A stretch of 64,000 bases of DNA from Halobacterium hubeiense (GCF_001488575.1 NZ_LN831302.1:2356001-2420000), one strand, 5' to 3'. Counted from the stretch's first letter, positions 17,376 through 27,233 are shown. The notes: generated from the letters alone by a model not told the origin. A program made the numbers and translations.

Positions 17376-17897
17376 ATGCGGCTGTTCGTCAGTGTCGACC
17401 TCCCCGACCGGCTCCCCGCCGAGGGACTGGACTTCGTGGACCCCGGGCAGACCCACGTCACGCTGAAGTTCCTCGGCGACGTCGCCGACGACCGCGAAGA
17501 CGAGCTAATCGACGCCCTCGAAACCGCCGTCGCCGACAGCGGCGTCGAGCCGTTCGACGCGGAACTGGGCGGCCTCGGTGTGTTCCCGAGCCTCGACTAC
17601 ATCTCCGTGGTGTGGCTCGGCGTCGGCGACGGCAGCGCGGAACTCGCCCAGTTGCACGAGGCCATCGAGACGGCGTTCGTCGAGGAGCACGGCTTCGACC
17701 CCGAGGACCACGACTTCACGCCCCACGTCACGCTCGCGCGGATGAACCACGCCGGCGGCAAGGAACTCGTGCAAGACCTCGTGCGCGACCGCCACCCCGA
17801 GGTCGGGACGATGCGCGTCGCCGAGGTCCGGCTCACGGAGAGCACGCTCACCTGCGAGGGCCCCGAGTACGAGACTGTCCACGCCGTGGACCTCTAG
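17376..17897 (+). CDS. thpR: RNA 2',3'-cyclic phosphodiesterase (2H superfamily)
   Basis: A 173-residue 2H phosphoesterase related to the so-called 2'-5' RNA ligase LigT; it hydrolyses 2',3'-cyclic phosphates on RNA. Both HxTx motifs are present: HVTL at residue 27 and HVTL in [12 protein letters not shown]. Between the opening strand ([11 protein letters not shown]) and the first motif there are only about 15 residues, where relatives usually have a longer helix, so the first helix is shortened. The start ATG is 54 bases from the divergent TPR gene, so the two share a promoter region. Confidence 0.88.
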   Translation: MRLFVSVDLPDRLPAEGLDFVDPGQTHVTLKFLGDVADDREDELIDALETAVADSGVEPFDAELGGLGVFPSLDYISVVWLGVGDGSAELAQLHEAIETAFVEEHGFDPEDHDFTPHVTLARMNHAGGKELVQDLVRDRHPEVGTMRVAEVRLTESTLTCEGPEYETVHAVDL

Positions 17898-17961
17898 GGC
17901 GGCGTTGCGGCGGCTTCAGAAGAACAAGGTTTTAACGACGGCGGTGGTAGCGACGACCACT

Positions 17962-18114
17962 ATGGGCAAGAAATCGAAGGCGCAGAAGAAGCGACTGGCG
18001 AAACTCGAACGCCAGAACAGCCGCGTGCCCGCGTGGGTCATGATGAAGACGAACCGGGACGTCCAGCGCAACCCGAAGCGCCGCAACTGGCGGCGTAACG
18101 ACACCGACGAATAA
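17962..18114 (+). CDS. rpl39e: Large-subunit ribosomal protein L39e
   Basis: A 50-residue, highly basic protein ([19 protein letters not shown]...) with the family core [15 protein letters not shown] and the RNWRRN terminus, standard length. It is unusual in this acidic proteome for its positive charge, as expected for a protein in the ribosome exit-tunnel region. A TTTTAA box (about 17930-17937) lies 25-32 bases upstream. Its stop overlaps the ATG of rpl31e by one base, so the genes are coupled. Confidence 0.97.
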   Translation: MGKKSKAQKKRLAKLERQNSRVPAWVMMKTNRDVQRNPKRRNWRRNDTDE

Positions 18115-18392
18115 TGTCCGCCAGCGACTTCGAGGAGCGCATCGTCACCGTCCCGCTTCGGGACGTGACGAAAGTTCCCAACCACGAGCAGGCCGGACAG
18201 GCGATGACCATCATCCGCGAACACCTCGCGAAGCACTTCGCGGTCGACGAAGAGGAGGTCCGCCTGGACCCCTCCATCAACGAGGCCATCTGGTCGGAAG
18301 GTCAGAAGAACCCGCCGCGGAAGGTCCGCGTGCACGCCGCGCGCTTCGTCGAGGACGGCGAGACCGTCGTCGAAGCCGAATACGAAGAGTAA
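18114..18392 (+). CDS. rpl31e: Large-subunit ribosomal protein L31e
   Basis: A 92-residue L31e with the typical opening [10 protein letters not shown], central RAM-like segment ([14 protein letters not shown]) and the [12 protein letters not shown] and [11 protein letters not shown] blocks. It surrounds the polypeptide exit tunnel in archaeal and eukaryotic ribosomes. It overlaps rpl39e by one base and is followed four bases later by tif6. The order L39e-L31e-aIF6 is a conserved archaeal cluster. Confidence 0.97.
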   Translation: MSASDFEERIVTVPLRDVTKVPNHEQAGQAMTIIREHLAKHFAVDEEEVRLDPSINEAIWSEGQKNPPRKVRVHAARFVEDGETVVEAEYEE

Positions 18393-18396
18393 GAAC

Positions 18397-19062
18397 TTGT
18401 TACGCGCTGCCTTCCTCGGGTCCCCGTACGTCGGCGTCTTCGCTCGCGCGACCAACGACTGCGTCGTCGTCCGCCCGGACATCTCCGAGGAACTGACCGA
18501 CGAACTCGCCGAGGAGCTCGGCGTCCCCGCCGTCCCGACGAACGTCGGCGGCTCGTCGACGGTCGGCTCGCTCGTCGTGGGCAACTCCAACGGCCTGCTC
18601 GCGAGCAGCCGCATCCGGCAGCGCGAACGCGACCGCATCGAGGACGCTGCCGACGTCACCGTCGGCAAACTCCCCGGCCGCGTGAACGCCGCCGGCAACG
18701 TCGTCGTCGCGAACGACGAGGGCGCGTACGTCCACTCGGAGCTCTCCCGGGAGGCCGTCAAAGCCGTCGAGGACGCCCTCGACGTGCCCGTGACCCGCGG
18801 CCGACTCGCAGGCGTGAACACGGTCGGCACGGCCGCCGTCGCGACGAACGACGGCGTGCTCTGCCACCCGAAGTCCACGGACGAGGAACTCGACGCCATC
18901 GAGGACGCCCTCGGCGTCCCCGCGGACATCGGGACCGTCAACTACGGCGCGCCGCTGGTCGGCTCCGGGCTCGTCGCCAACGACGAGGGCTACGTCGCCG
19001 GCGAGGACACCACCGGCCCCGAACTCGGGCGCATCGACGACGCGCTCGGGTTCATCGACTGA
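18397..19062 (+). CDS. tif6: Translation initiation factor aIF-6
   Basis: A 221-residue pentein-fold factor that binds the large ribosomal subunit and blocks subunit joining. Repeated alpha-beta units with the family motifs [42 protein letters not shown] and [14 protein letters not shown]. The start is TTG at 18397, an unusual but well placed initiator: the rpl31e stop ends four bases earlier and the N-terminus matches homologues. In other haloarchaea a gene for L18Ae/LX often follows; here the next gene is prefoldin. Confidence 0.95.
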   Translation: MLRAAFLGSPYVGVFARATNDCVVVRPDISEELTDELAEELGVPAVPTNVGGSSTVGSLVVGNSNGLLASSRIRQRERDRIEDAADVTVGKLPGRVNAAGNVVVANDEGAYVHSELSREAVKAVEDALDVPVTRGRLAGVNTVGTAAVATNDGVLCHPKSTDEELDAIEDALGVPADIGTVNYGAPLVGSGLVANDEGYVAGEDTTGPELGRIDDALGFID

Positions 19063-19198
19063 CGCCGCTATCGGCTCCGTTCTCGCCACATCTCTATCTC
19101 CGCTACGAGCGCTGTCGCCCGCGAGGGCGGGCGTTTCGCCGCCGCGACCGAGTTCCCGAGTAGGAAGATACTTCCCGCTTGCTCCCCGAATTTCGGGT

Positions 19199-19657
19199 AT
19201 GAGTCTTGGAGGCGGCGGCGGTCAACAGCAGCTTCAGCAGCTTTCACAGGAAATTCAGGCCCTCGAAGAGGAGAAAGAGGAACTCGAGGAGGAAGTCGAG
19301 GAACTCGAGGCCGAGAAGGTCGAGGTCGACGAGGCGCAGGAAGCCCTCGAAGTCCTCGAGACCGGCTCGACCGTGCAGGTCCCGCTCGGCGGCGACGCGT
19401 ACGTCCGCGCGGAAGTGCAGGACATGGACGAGGTCGTCGTCAGCCTCGGCGGCGGCTACGCGGCCGAGCAGGACGCCGACGACGCGGCCGACGTGCTCGA
19501 CGAGAAGCGCGAGACGCTCGACGAGCGCATCGAGGACGTCCGCTCGGAAATCGCGGAAGTCGAAGAGGAGCAGGAGGCCCTCGAACAGCAGGCACAGCAG
19601 GCCCAGCAGCAGATGATGCAACAGCAGATGCAGGCCCAGCAGCAGGACGGCGAGTAA
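19199..19657 (+). CDS. pfdA: Prefoldin subunit alpha
   Basis: A 152-residue chaperone subunit that forms a hexamer with the beta subunit and passes unfolded proteins to the thermosome. Two long coiled-coil helices (about residues 8-50 and 95-140) flank a beta-hairpin region with TGSTVQVPLGGDAYVRAEV. The C-terminal tail is Gln/Met-rich. The start ATG at 19199 gives MSLGGGGGQQQLQ. ftsY begins four bases after its stop, so the two are cotranscribed, a conserved haloarchaeal pairing. Confidence 0.94.
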   Translation: MSLGGGGGQQQLQQLSQEIQALEEEKEELEEEVEELEAEKVEVDEAQEALEVLETGSTVQVPLGGDAYVRAEVQDMDEVVVSLGGGYAAEQDADDAADVLDEKRETLDERIEDVRSEIAEVEEEQEALEQQAQQAQQQMMQQQMQAQQQDGE

Positions 19658-19661
19658 GGGC

Positions 19662-20753
19662 ATGTTCGACGGGCTGAAGGACAAACTCTCGAACTTCCGC
19701 GAGGACGCCGAGGAGGTCGCGGAGGAGAACGCCGAAGAACTCGACAGCGACGAGGCCGCCGAAGCCGACGCCGAGGCAGACGCCGCAGAGGCCGACGCGG
19801 AAGCGGCCGACATCGAGGACGAGTCGGCGGAATCCGACGCGGAAACCGAGGCGTCCGACAGTTCCAGCGGCGGGTTCGTGAGCAAGGCGTCGTCGCTGGC
19901 GCGCGGGCGCGTGGTCATCGACGAGGAGGACCTCGACGGCCCGCTGCGCGAGCTCGAGCTCGCGTTGCTGGAGAGCGACGTGGAGATGAGCGTCGCCGAG
20001 GAGATTCTCGACCAGATTCGGGACGACCTCGTCGGCGAGGAGCGCAAGTTCACGGAGAGCACCGGCGCGCTCGTGGAGGACGCGCTCCGCGACGCGCTGT
20101 TGTCGGTCATCGACGTGAACGGCTTCGACTTCGAGGAGGCCATCGCCGAGTCGGAGAAGCCGGTGACGGTCGTGTTCACGGGCGTCAACGGCGTCGGGAA
20201 GACGACGACCATCGCGAAACTCGCGAAGCGCCTGGAAGACCAGGGGTACTCGGTCGTGCTGGCGAACGGCGACACCTATCGCGCCGGCGCGAACGAGCAG
20301 TTGCAGGAGCACGCCGACAACCTCGGCGTGAAGCTCATCAGCCACGAGCAGGGCGGCGACCCGACCGCGGTCGTCTACGACGCCGTGGAGTACGCCGAAG
20401 CCAACGACATCGACGTCGTACTCGGCGACACGGCCGGCCGGCTGCACACGTCCAGCGACCTGATGACGCAACTGGAGAAACTCGACCGCGTCGTCGACCC
20501 CGATTACACGGTGTTCGTCGACGAAGCGGTCGCGGGCCAGGACGCGGTCAACCGCGCTCGCGAGTTCGACGACGCGGCCGCCATCGACGGCACGATTCTG
20601 ACGATGGCGGACGCGGACAGTCAGGGCGGCGCCGCCATCTCGGTGTCGCACGTCACCGGGAAGCCGATTCTGTTCCTCGGCACCGGGCAGGGGTACGACG
20701 ACATCCAGAAGTTCGACCCGGAGGCGCTCGTCGACGACCTGCTCGAAGACTGA
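19662..20753 (+). CDS. ftsY: Signal recognition particle receptor FtsY
   Basis: SRP GTPase receptor at the membrane that docks SRP54-ribosome complexes. 363 residues. The first 75 residues are an extremely acidic, Ala/Glu/Asp-rich A-domain with repeats such as EADAEADAAEADAEA, as in haloarchaeal FtsY. The NG domain follows, with G1 GVNGVGKTTT (about residue 169), DTYRAGANEQL, DTAGRLHTS and TMADADSQGGAA (the usual TKxD region reads TMAD here). It is the partner of SRP54, encoded 2.3 kb downstream on the same strand. Confidence 0.95.
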   Translation: MFDGLKDKLSNFREDAEEVAEENAEELDSDEAAEADAEADAAEADAEAADIEDESAESDAETEASDSSSGGFVSKASSLARGRVVIDEEDLDGPLRELELALLESDVEMSVAEEILDQIRDDLVGEERKFTESTGALVEDALRDALLSVIDVNGFDFEEAIAESEKPVTVVFTGVNGVGKTTTIAKLAKRLEDQGYSVVLANGDTYRAGANEQLQEHADNLGVKLISHEQGGDPTAVVYDAVEYAEANDIDVVLGDTAGRLHTSSDLMTQLEKLDRVVDPDYTVFVDEAVAGQDAVNRAREFDDAAAIDGTILTMADADSQGGAAISVSHVTGKPILFLGTGQGYDDIQKFDPEALVDDLLED

Positions 20754-20795
20754 CCTGCCAGCAGCCATTTCCGGACGCCACCCGCAGCCGCGGGT

Positions 20796-22439
20796 ATGCG
20801 ACATCTTCCCGGACCGCTGCTGGTCGTGGACCTCGACGACCGGGAGGCGTGGACCGAGGACGTCAGCGACGTCGCCGAGCAGTACGTCGGCGGCCGCGGC
20901 GTCGCGACGCGGCTCGCGCACGAGCGCATCCCGTTCGACGCCGACCCGCTCGGCCCCGAGAACCGACTGTTCTTCGCGGTGGGACCGCTCCAGGCGACGA
21001 CCACGAGTTTCGCCGGCCGCACGAACCTCACGGGCGTCAGCCCGCTGACCGATGGCTTACTCTCCTCGAACGCGGGCGGCTACCTCTCCCGGAACCTCGC
21101 GAGCACGGGGTACGCCGCGGTCGAAATCAGGGGCGCGAGCGACGACCTCGTCGCCGTCCACGTCACCGACGACGGCGTGGAGTTCGAGGACGTGCCCGAA
21201 CTCGCGGACACGCTCGTTCCCGCAGTCTCGCGACGGATGGCCGGGGAGCGCGACCTCGGCGCGGCGCACCTCGCGACCGTCGGCCCGGCGGGCGAGCACG
21301 GCGTGCGGTTCGCGTCCGTGATGACCTACGACCACCGCGCGTTCGGCCGCGGCGGCCTCGGCGCCGTCCTCGGCGCGAAGGGCGTGAAGTGCGTGTCCTT
21401 CGACGGCGACAGCGAGCCCACGCTCGACGTTCCCGAGGGCGCACTGTCGGCCATCGACGAGGCGGCGGCGACCAGCGACGACCCCAAGCGCACGCAGGGC
21501 ACGCCGAGCACGGTCGACCTCCTGAACGAGGAGTACTCGCTGCCGACGCGGTACTTCAGCGAGCAGTCCTTCGAGGGCGCGGCCAACCTGAACGGCGACG
21601 CCGTCGAGGCGAAGAAGTACGAGAAGGCGACGTGTTCGGACTGCGCGTTCGCGTGCAAGCTCCCGACCCGCGACGAGGAGACGGGAGTCGAGACGGAGGG
21701 CCCCGAGTACGAGACGACGTTCTCGCTGGGCGCGAACGTCGGCGTCGGCGACCTCGTCGCCGTGATGAAGTCCAACGACCTCTGTGACGCGCTCGGCCTC
21801 GACGTCATCTCCTGCGGGGACGCCATCGCGGCGTACCTCGCCAGCGAGGACGCGTTCGGTGACGCCGACCGCGTCCACGACCTCGTCACGAAAATCGCGT
21901 ACCGCGAGGGCGTCGGCGACGTGCTCGCGGAGGGCGTGAGTGCGGCAGCCGACGAGTTCGGCGTCCGCGACTGGACGGTCAAGAACCTCGGGTTCCCCGG
22001 CCACGACGGCCGCGTCCTCCAGGGCCAGGGACTCTCGTACGCGGTCGCGAACCGCGGCGCCGACCACCTCTACGCCTCCGTGCTTTCCGACGAGTACGGC
22101 GACGTCCCCGAGGACACGCTCGATGGGAAACCCGCGCTGGTCGTCCAGCGGGAGAACGAGCACGCGCTCGAAGACGCCGCCATCGCGTGCACGTTCTCCG
22201 GCGGCAACGTTACCGACGAGCACTACGAGGCGCTGCTCGATGCTTCGATGGACGAATTGCGGAACGTGGGCGCTCGCATCGTCACACTGGAGCGGCACTT
22301 CAACAACGAGCGCGGCTTCGACCGCGGCGACGACCGCCTCCCGTTCGACCTCCCCGGGCTGGCGGACGCCATCGACGAGTACTACGAGCGCCGCGGCTGG
22401 AACGACGACGGTACGGTCCCCGACGCTGCCGTCCCCTAA
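20796..22439 (+). CDS. Aldehyde:ferredoxin oxidoreductase (AOR family, tungstopterin)
   Basis: A 547-residue member of the AOR family, which oxidises aldehydes to acids with a tungsten bis-pterin cofactor and a 4Fe-4S cluster. Cluster cysteines are C280, C283 and C287 in [10 protein letters not shown]; a fourth may be in EDAAIACTF. Pterin-binding motifs include [19 protein letters not shown] and GVGDVLAEG. It is shorter than the roughly 600-residue characterised enzymes, mainly by loops and C-terminus. The substrate is unknown. It lies between ftsY and srp54, 42 bases after ftsY, on the same strand. Confidence 0.9.
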   Translation: MRHLPGPLLVVDLDDREAWTEDVSDVAEQYVGGRGVATRLAHERIPFDADPLGPENRLFFAVGPLQATTTSFAGRTNLTGVSPLTDGLLSSNAGGYLSRNLASTGYAAVEIRGASDDLVAVHVTDDGVEFEDVPELADTLVPAVSRRMAGERDLGAAHLATVGPAGEHGVRFASVMTYDHRAFGRGGLGAVLGAKGVKCVSFDGDSEPTLDVPEGALSAIDEAAATSDDPKRTQGTPSTVDLLNEEYSLPTRYFSEQSFEGAANLNGDAVEAKKYEKATCSDCAFACKLPTRDEETGVETEGPEYETTFSLGANVGVGDLVAVMKSNDLCDALGLDVISCGDAIAAYLASEDAFGDADRVHDLVTKIAYREGVGDVLAEGVSAAADEFGVRDWTVKNLGFPGHDGRVLQGQGLSYAVANRGADHLYASVLSDEYGDVPEDTLDGKPALVVQRENEHALEDAAIACTFSGGNVTDEHYEALLDASMDELRNVGARIVTLERHFNNERGFDRGDDRLPFDLPGLADAIDEYYERRGWNDDGTVPDAAVP

Positions 22440-22933
22440 ATCGGCGTCTCGGGGTCCGGCGTCTCCGCGTCCACGAGCACGAGGTCGAGTCGTTCGTCGT
22501 CGCGGTCGTACGCGCGCACGTCCTCGACGTCCCACGGCGGTACCGCCACCAGCACAGTCGCGTGGAGGTCGTCGGTCACCGACACCGTCGGGTCGCCGTC
22601 CGGGTGCGAGACGAACCGGCCCGCCGTCTGCCCGGTCGGCGCCGCGAGGTCCATCCCGAAGACGCCGGACAGCGAACTGCCCGCGTCCGGGAAGTAGAAC
22701 TCCGAGAGCACCGGCGTCGCCGGGTCCAGTTCCAGCGCGCCGTCCGTCGCGCGGAGGTCGCCCGCGGGCGTCGCGGCGAGCCGCACCGAAATGCTGTCCG
22801 GGTCGGCGTCCGCCGCGAGCTCGCAGAGCACGGAGACGAGCGCTCTCGTAGCGTACGTAGGCACGAACAGACGTACGGCGTCGCCGCGGTTGAACGTACC
22901 GACTGCTCCGGCGGGCTCCCTGTGGTCAGCCAC
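22436..22933 (-). CDS. Conserved-looking hypothetical protein
   Basis: A 165-residue acidic soluble protein that I do not recognise. It has no membrane segment, signal or catalytic motif. Composition (many V, D, T, A and short alternating hydrophobic strands such as [10 protein letters not shown] and [10 protein letters not shown]) suggests a beta-rich fold. It is convergent with the AOR gene and overlaps its stop by four bases; its start is about 110 bases from the divergent srp54 gene. Support is from haloarchaeal codon bias and clean fit between neighbours. Confidence 0.65.
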   Translation of the reverse strand: MADHREPAGAVGTFNRGDAVRLFVPTYATRALVSVLCELAADADPDSISVRLAATPAGDLRATDGALELDPATPVLSEFYFPDAGSSLSGVFGMDLAAPTGQTAGRFVSHPDGDPTVSVTDDLHATVLVAVPPWDVEDVRAYDRDDERLDLVLVDAETPDPETPI

Positions 22934-23044
22934 ACTACTCGCGGGTCGCTTCGCTCCCCGCTCGCATTAACGTGCCCTCCCTACGGTCGGGCACGCTTCG
23001 CAGAAAAAGGCTCTTACGCCCCCGTCGCCTATCAGTGGGTAATA

Positions 23045-24433
23045 ATGGTACTCGACGACCTCGGGAGTTCCCTGCGGGGGACACTCGACAAGCTCCGTGG
23101 GAAGTCCCGCATCTCCGAGGAGGACGTCGACGAAATCGTCAAGGAGATTCAGCGGTCGCTGCTCCAAGCCGACGTCGACGTGAGCCTCGTGATGGAGCTA
23201 TCGGACTCCATCGAAGAACGCGCGCTGGAGGAGGAGCCGCCGGGCGGGACGTCCGCCCGCGACCACGTCCTCCGCATCGTCTACGAGGAGCTCGTGGACC
23301 TCGTCGGCGAGTCCACGGAGATTCCGCTGGAGAACCAGACCATCCTGCTGGCGGGCCTGCAGGGCTCGGGGAAGACGACGACCGCGGCGAAGATGGCGTG
23401 GTGGTTCTCGAAGAAGGGCCTGCGCCCCGCGGTCATCCAGACGGACACGTTCCGCCCGGGCGCCTACGACCAGGCCAAGCAGATGACCGAGCGCGCGGAG
23501 GTGGCGTTCTACGGCGACCCCGACGAGGACGACCCCGTGAAAATCGCCCGCGACGGCCTCGAAGCCACCGAGGACGCGGACGTCCACATCGTGGACACGG
23601 CGGGCCGCCACGCGCTCGAAGACGACCTCATCAACGAAATCGAGGACATCGAGTCGGCGGTCGAGCCCGACCGCAGCCTGCTCGTGCTCGACGCCGCAAT
23701 CGGCCAGGGCGCGAAAGATCAGGCCCGCGAGTTCGACGACTCCATCGGCATCGACGGCGTCGCCATCACGAAGCTCGACGGTACCGCGAAAGGTGGCGGT
23801 GCGCTGACCGCCGTCGACGAGACGGGCTCGACCATCGCGTTCCTCGGGAGCGGGGAGACCGTCCAAGACATCGAGCGCTTCGAGCCGGACAGCTTCATCT
23901 CGCGGCTGCTCGGGATGGGCGACCTCAAACAGCTCACCGAGCGCGTCGAGCGCGCGATGGAGGAGACCGGCTTAGAGGAGGACGAGGACTGGGACCCCGA
24001 GGACCTGATGAAGGGGGAGTTCACCCTCAAGGACATGCGCAAGCAGATGGAGGCCATGGACAACATGGGCCCCCTCGACCAGGTGATGGACATGATTCCG
24101 GGGATGGGCGGCGGCCTGATGGACCAGCTCCCGGACGACGCGATGGACGTCACCCAGGAGCGCATGCGGAACTTCGAGGTCATCATGGACTCGATGACCG
24201 AGGAGGAGCTGGAGAACCCGCGCTCGATTGGCGCCTCGCAGGTGCGGCGCATCGCGAAAGGCTCCGGGAAGAGTGAGGACACCATCCGGGAGCTGCTCGA
24301 CCAGCACAAGATGATGTCCCAGACGATGAAGCAGTTCCAGGGGATGGGCGACGGCGACATGCAGCGGATGATGAAGCAGATGCAGCAGGGCGGCGGTGGC
24401 GGCGGAGGCGGCGGCTTCGGCGGGATGTTCTGA
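23045..24433 (+). CDS. srp54: Signal recognition particle 54 kDa GTPase
   Basis: SRP54 binds 7S RNA and signal sequences and targets ribosomes to FtsY. 462 residues. The N domain is helical, followed by the G domain with [13 protein letters not shown] (about residue 106), [23 protein letters not shown] and [13 protein letters not shown]. The C-terminal M domain is methionine-rich ([20 protein letters not shown]) with the RNA-binding SxGxGxx-type helix [17 protein letters not shown]. It ends in a run of nine glycines. The start ATG at 23045 yields [11 protein letters not shown], as in relatives. Confidence 0.97.
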   Translation: MVLDDLGSSLRGTLDKLRGKSRISEEDVDEIVKEIQRSLLQADVDVSLVMELSDSIEERALEEEPPGGTSARDHVLRIVYEELVDLVGESTEIPLENQTILLAGLQGSGKTTTAAKMAWWFSKKGLRPAVIQTDTFRPGAYDQAKQMTERAEVAFYGDPDEDDPVKIARDGLEATEDADVHIVDTAGRHALEDDLINEIEDIESAVEPDRSLLVLDAAIGQGAKDQAREFDDSIGIDGVAITKLDGTAKGGGALTAVDETGSTIAFLGSGETVQDIERFEPDSFISRLLGMGDLKQLTERVERAMEETGLEEDEDWDPEDLMKGEFTLKDMRKQMEAMDNMGPLDQVMDMIPGMGGGLMDQLPDDAMDVTQERMRNFEVIMDSMTEEELENPRSIGASQVRRIAKGSGKSEDTIRELLDQHKMMSQTMKQFQGMGDGDMQRMMKQMQQGGGGGGGGGFGGMF

Positions 24434-24481
24434 GGCCGGCGACCAGTACTGTTTTGCCGTGGGGCGCGTACCTCGGTGTGA

Positions 24482-25405
24482 ATGGCGTCACGCCAGTCGT
24501 CCCCACGGCACGCGCGCGTCCAGCGAGTGACCCGCGTGCCGGTCGAGGAGGTGCCCGACGCCTACCCCTTCGACGTGGACGCCAGTCACGCGCTCGAACT
24601 CGTCGCCGAGCGCGAGGCTGAGTCACCCGAGGACGCGCCCGAGACGGTTCGCGTCTTCGAGGCGTGGCCGAGCGGCGGCCACGCCGGGAGCCGGCTGGCG
24701 CGCGTGCTGGACGCGGTCGGCGAGCCGTCCGGCAATCCGGGCGCGCTCGACGGGGCGCGCGTCGCCCTCGAATCGCGGGACGGCGCGTACCGCGTGGACG
24801 TGGACGGGACGCAGCGACTCCACCGGCGGGCGACGCCGGCGAGCGTGGACACGCACTCGCTGGCAGAGGTCGCAATCGGCGCGGGCGCGCTCGCCGGCCT
24901 GCTCGCGTTCTTCCTCGTCGGGGCAGCCTACGCGTGGGTGGCGACGCCGCTGTTCGTCGCGGCGGCCGTCGCGCTCGCGTGCTCGCTGGGCTACGACGCG
25001 TGGCAGACGCACGACGCGACGTGGTCGCCGCGCCCGCTCCCGTGGGCGGCCGGCGGCACCGTCCCCGTCGTGAACGTCGCCGTCGCCGTGGCGTACCTCG
25101 CGCGGAAGGCGGCGGTCGTCGACGCGCCGGCGGACGCCGAGACCGTCTGGCAGGACCTCCTCGCGGGGACGGTCGTCGCGTTCGCGGTGGGGCTGGCGCT
25201 CGCGGCGTTCGACTTCACGTTCCCCGTCGGCGCGACCGTGTTCGCGCACGCGTGGGCGCTCGCTCCGGTCGGCGTCTACCTCGACGCGCGCGCCGACCGC
25301 CACGGCACCGACCAGCCCAAGCGGGCGCTGTGGCTCGCGGGCGCGGTCGTGTTCGGCGGCGCGGGCGCGCTCGTCTACCTCCTGCGGACGGACGGCTTAC
25401 AGTAG
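24482..25405 (+). CDS. Membrane protein, unknown function
   Basis: A 307-residue protein with a soluble N-terminal half of about 130 residues (mixed alpha/beta, no motif recognised) and a C-terminal half with five to six hydrophobic helices (about residues 137-180, 192-207, 230-290). Internal repeats of small residues suggest tightly packed helices. It may start at a later GTG, since the first 12 residues are poorly conserved-looking. Its 3' end overlaps the convergent Nudix gene by nine bases. I do not recognise the family; no transporter signature is visible. Confidence 0.68.
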   Translation: MASRQSSPRHARVQRVTRVPVEEVPDAYPFDVDASHALELVAEREAESPEDAPETVRVFEAWPSGGHAGSRLARVLDAVGEPSGNPGALDGARVALESRDGAYRVDVDGTQRLHRRATPASVDTHSLAEVAIGAGALAGLLAFFLVGAAYAWVATPLFVAAAVALACSLGYDAWQTHDATWSPRPLPWAAGGTVPVVNVAVAVAYLARKAAVVDAPADAETVWQDLLAGTVVAFAVGLALAAFDFTFPVGATVFAHAWALAPVGVYLDARADRHGTDQPKRALWLAGAVVFGGAGALVYLLRTDGLQ

Positions 25406-25972
25406 CTCCAAAATTAGCTCGCGGTCCCGGAAGTCCGCGGGGAGGCTCTCGGCGTCGAACCAGCGGACGTCCTCGATTTCGGGTTCGCCCGAGGAGACGC
25501 GCACGAGCGGCGCCGCACGGCTACCGCCGACGCGTCGCCCCGTGAACACGACCAGCGGCACGTGGACGCGCTCGGGGCCGCCGTAGTCGATAGCGAAGTC
25601 CCGCGCGTACAGCACGCCCGTCACCTCCGCCTCGATGTTCGTCTCCTCGCGGGTCTCCCGGACCGCCGTCTCGGCGAGCGACTCGCCCGGGTCCTGCGCG
25701 CCGCCCGGGTTCGTCCACCCGTCCCGGTAGCCCTGCTTGACGCCCAGCACGCGCCCATCGTCGATAACGACGAGGCCGCCGACGCCGGGCAGCCGGTCGA
25801 GTTGTTCCTCGACGGACGACGGGAACGGGTCGTCGGTGGCGTGCGGCGGCGGGTCGATGGGCTGCGGGTCAAGCATCAGGGGGTCGTCGGCGTGTTCGGC
25901 GACCGCCCGCTCGCGGAGGCGGCGCGCGCGCTCGCGGAGCCGCTCGGCGACCGTTTCGGGGTCCTCGCTCAC
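25397..25972 (-). CDS. Nudix hydrolase
   Basis: A 191-residue Nudix-fold pyrophosphohydrolase. The Nudix box is GAQDPGESLAETAVRETREE (Gx5Ex7REuxEE) but the Gly after the EE pair is replaced by Asn (EETNI), a mild deviation. The N-terminal 55 residues form a charged helical region (ETVAERLRERARRLRERA). The GTG at 25972 is chosen because longer starts run into the divergent transporter gene. The substrate (nucleotide sugar, oxidised nucleotide, NADH or other) cannot be predicted from the box. Confidence 0.87.
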   Translation of the reverse strand: MSEDPETVAERLRERARRLRERAVAEHADDPLMLDPQPIDPPPHATDDPFPSSVEEQLDRLPGVGGLVVIDDGRVLGVKQGYRDGWTNPGGAQDPGESLAETAVRETREETNIEAEVTGVLYARDFAIDYGGPERVHVPLVVFTGRRVGGSRAAPLVRVSSGEPEIEDVRWFDAESLPADFRDRELILELL

Positions 25973-26051
25973 GACCACCGGTACGGGCGCGCGCCGCAAA
26001 AAGCCACGCCCGCCGGCGGGTTTTTTCCCGGGCGGACGCGTGCACTCGGCC

Positions 26052-26630
26052 ATGCCCATTCGCGCGGTCGCCGAGGACGCCTACCGCGAGGCGTTCGGCA
26101 TCCTCGTGCTGTCCGCGGTCGCGAGCGTCTTCTCCGGGGTCGTGCTCGGCGGGATGGAGCGCGAACTCACGGTCGTCCCCGGCCTGCTCACCATCGTCCC
26201 CGCGCTGCTGGCGACCCGCGGGAGCGTCTACGGGTCGCTGGGCGCGCGCCTCGCGACCGGCCTCCATCAGGGGCTGGTCGAACCCGAACTCTCGATTCCG
26301 GACGAGCGCGTGCGGTCGGCGGTCGCCGCGGCGATGCTCAACGGCGTCGTCATCTCCGCGGTCGCCGCCGCCGCCGGCTACGGCGTCCGCGTCGCGCTCG
26401 ACCTCCCGGTCGCGCCGCTTTCCGCGCTGCTCGTCGTCGCGCTCGTCGCCGGCGTGCTCTCGGGCGCGGGACTCACGCTCGTCGTCATCGTCACCGTGTT
26501 CGTCGGCTTCCGCCGCGGGCTCAACCCGGACGCGCTGGCGGGTCCGGTCGTCACCACGACCGGCGACGTCATCGGCATCGCGACGATGCTCGCGGGCGCG
26601 CGCCTCGCCATCGCCGCCGGGGTGGTGTGA
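26052..26630 (+). CDS. MgtE/SLC41-like membrane half-transporter, first subunit
   Basis: A 192-residue integral membrane protein with about five helices, matching the membrane domain of MgtE-type magnesium transporters without the cytoplasmic N and CBS domains. Signature segments are GLLTIVPALLATRGSVYGSLG and the pore-region motif PVVTTTGDVIGI. The next gene encodes a second, related domain starting immediately after this stop, so the pair probably assembles as one transporter for Mg2+ or another divalent cation. Loss of the CBS domain means the usual Mg2+ gating plug is absent. Confidence 0.83.
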   Translation: MPIRAVAEDAYREAFGILVLSAVASVFSGVVLGGMERELTVVPGLLTIVPALLATRGSVYGSLGARLATGLHQGLVEPELSIPDERVRSAVAAAMLNGVVISAVAAAAGYGVRVALDLPVAPLSALLVVALVAGVLSGAGLTLVVIVTVFVGFRRGLNPDALAGPVVTTTGDVIGIATMLAGARLAIAAGVV

Positions 26631-27188
26631 GTGCCCGAGGAGTGGAGCGTCAAGGGAATCGTCGCGGCGACGTTCCCGCTTTTGGCCGTGCTCACCGTCG
26701 TCGAACTCTGGGGCGGGCTCGTGCTGGACGGCAGCCGCGCCGTCCTCACGCGGTACCCGTCGCTGCTGACGCTCGTCCCCGGCATCATCGCCGTCGCGGG
26801 CAACCTCGGGAGCGTGCTCGCCAGCCGGCTCTCGACGGCGTTCCACCTCGGCACGCTCGCGTTCGCCCCGACCGACGACGAACTCGCCGGGAACGCCGCC
26901 GCGACGTTCGCGCTCGCCGCCACGCTGTTTCCCGCGGTCGGCGCGGGCGCGTGGCTCGCCCGCTACGCGCTCGGCGACGCCGCGCTCGCGCTCGGGACGG
27001 TCGTCTTCATCGCGGCGGCCTCGGGCCTCCTGCTCGCGGTCGTCGCCGTCGCCATCGCGACCACCGCGACCTACGCCGCCTTCCAGCTCCAACTGGACCC
27101 TGACGACGTCGTCGTTCCGGTCGTCACGACGACCTGCGACGTGCTCGGCGTCGTCGTCTTCCTGCTGGTCGTCGGCGCCGTCGTGTAG
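26631..27188 (+). CDS. MgtE/SLC41-like membrane half-transporter, second subunit
   Basis: A 185-residue membrane protein starting at the GTG that directly abuts the stop of the previous gene. It has the same architecture: five hydrophobic helices, LLTLVPGIIAVAGNLGSVLASRL in the first half (shown in two overlapping family blocks) and PVVTTTCDVLGVVVF at the end, equivalent to the ion-pathway motif of MgtE. The two proteins look like the two repeats of an SLC41 transporter split into separate genes. Substrate is inferred from family. Confidence 0.83.
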   Translation: MPEEWSVKGIVAATFPLLAVLTVVELWGGLVLDGSRAVLTRYPSLLTLVPGIIAVAGNLGSVLASRLSTAFHLGTLAFAPTDDELAGNAAATFALAATLFPAVGAGAWLARYALGDAALALGTVVFIAAASGLLLAVVAVAIATTATYAAFQLQLDPDDVVVPVVTTTCDVLGVVVFLLVVGAVV

Positions 27189-27233
27189 CCTGAGACCGAC
27201 ACCGGTAATTCGCCTGCGTGCGAACCATCGGGC

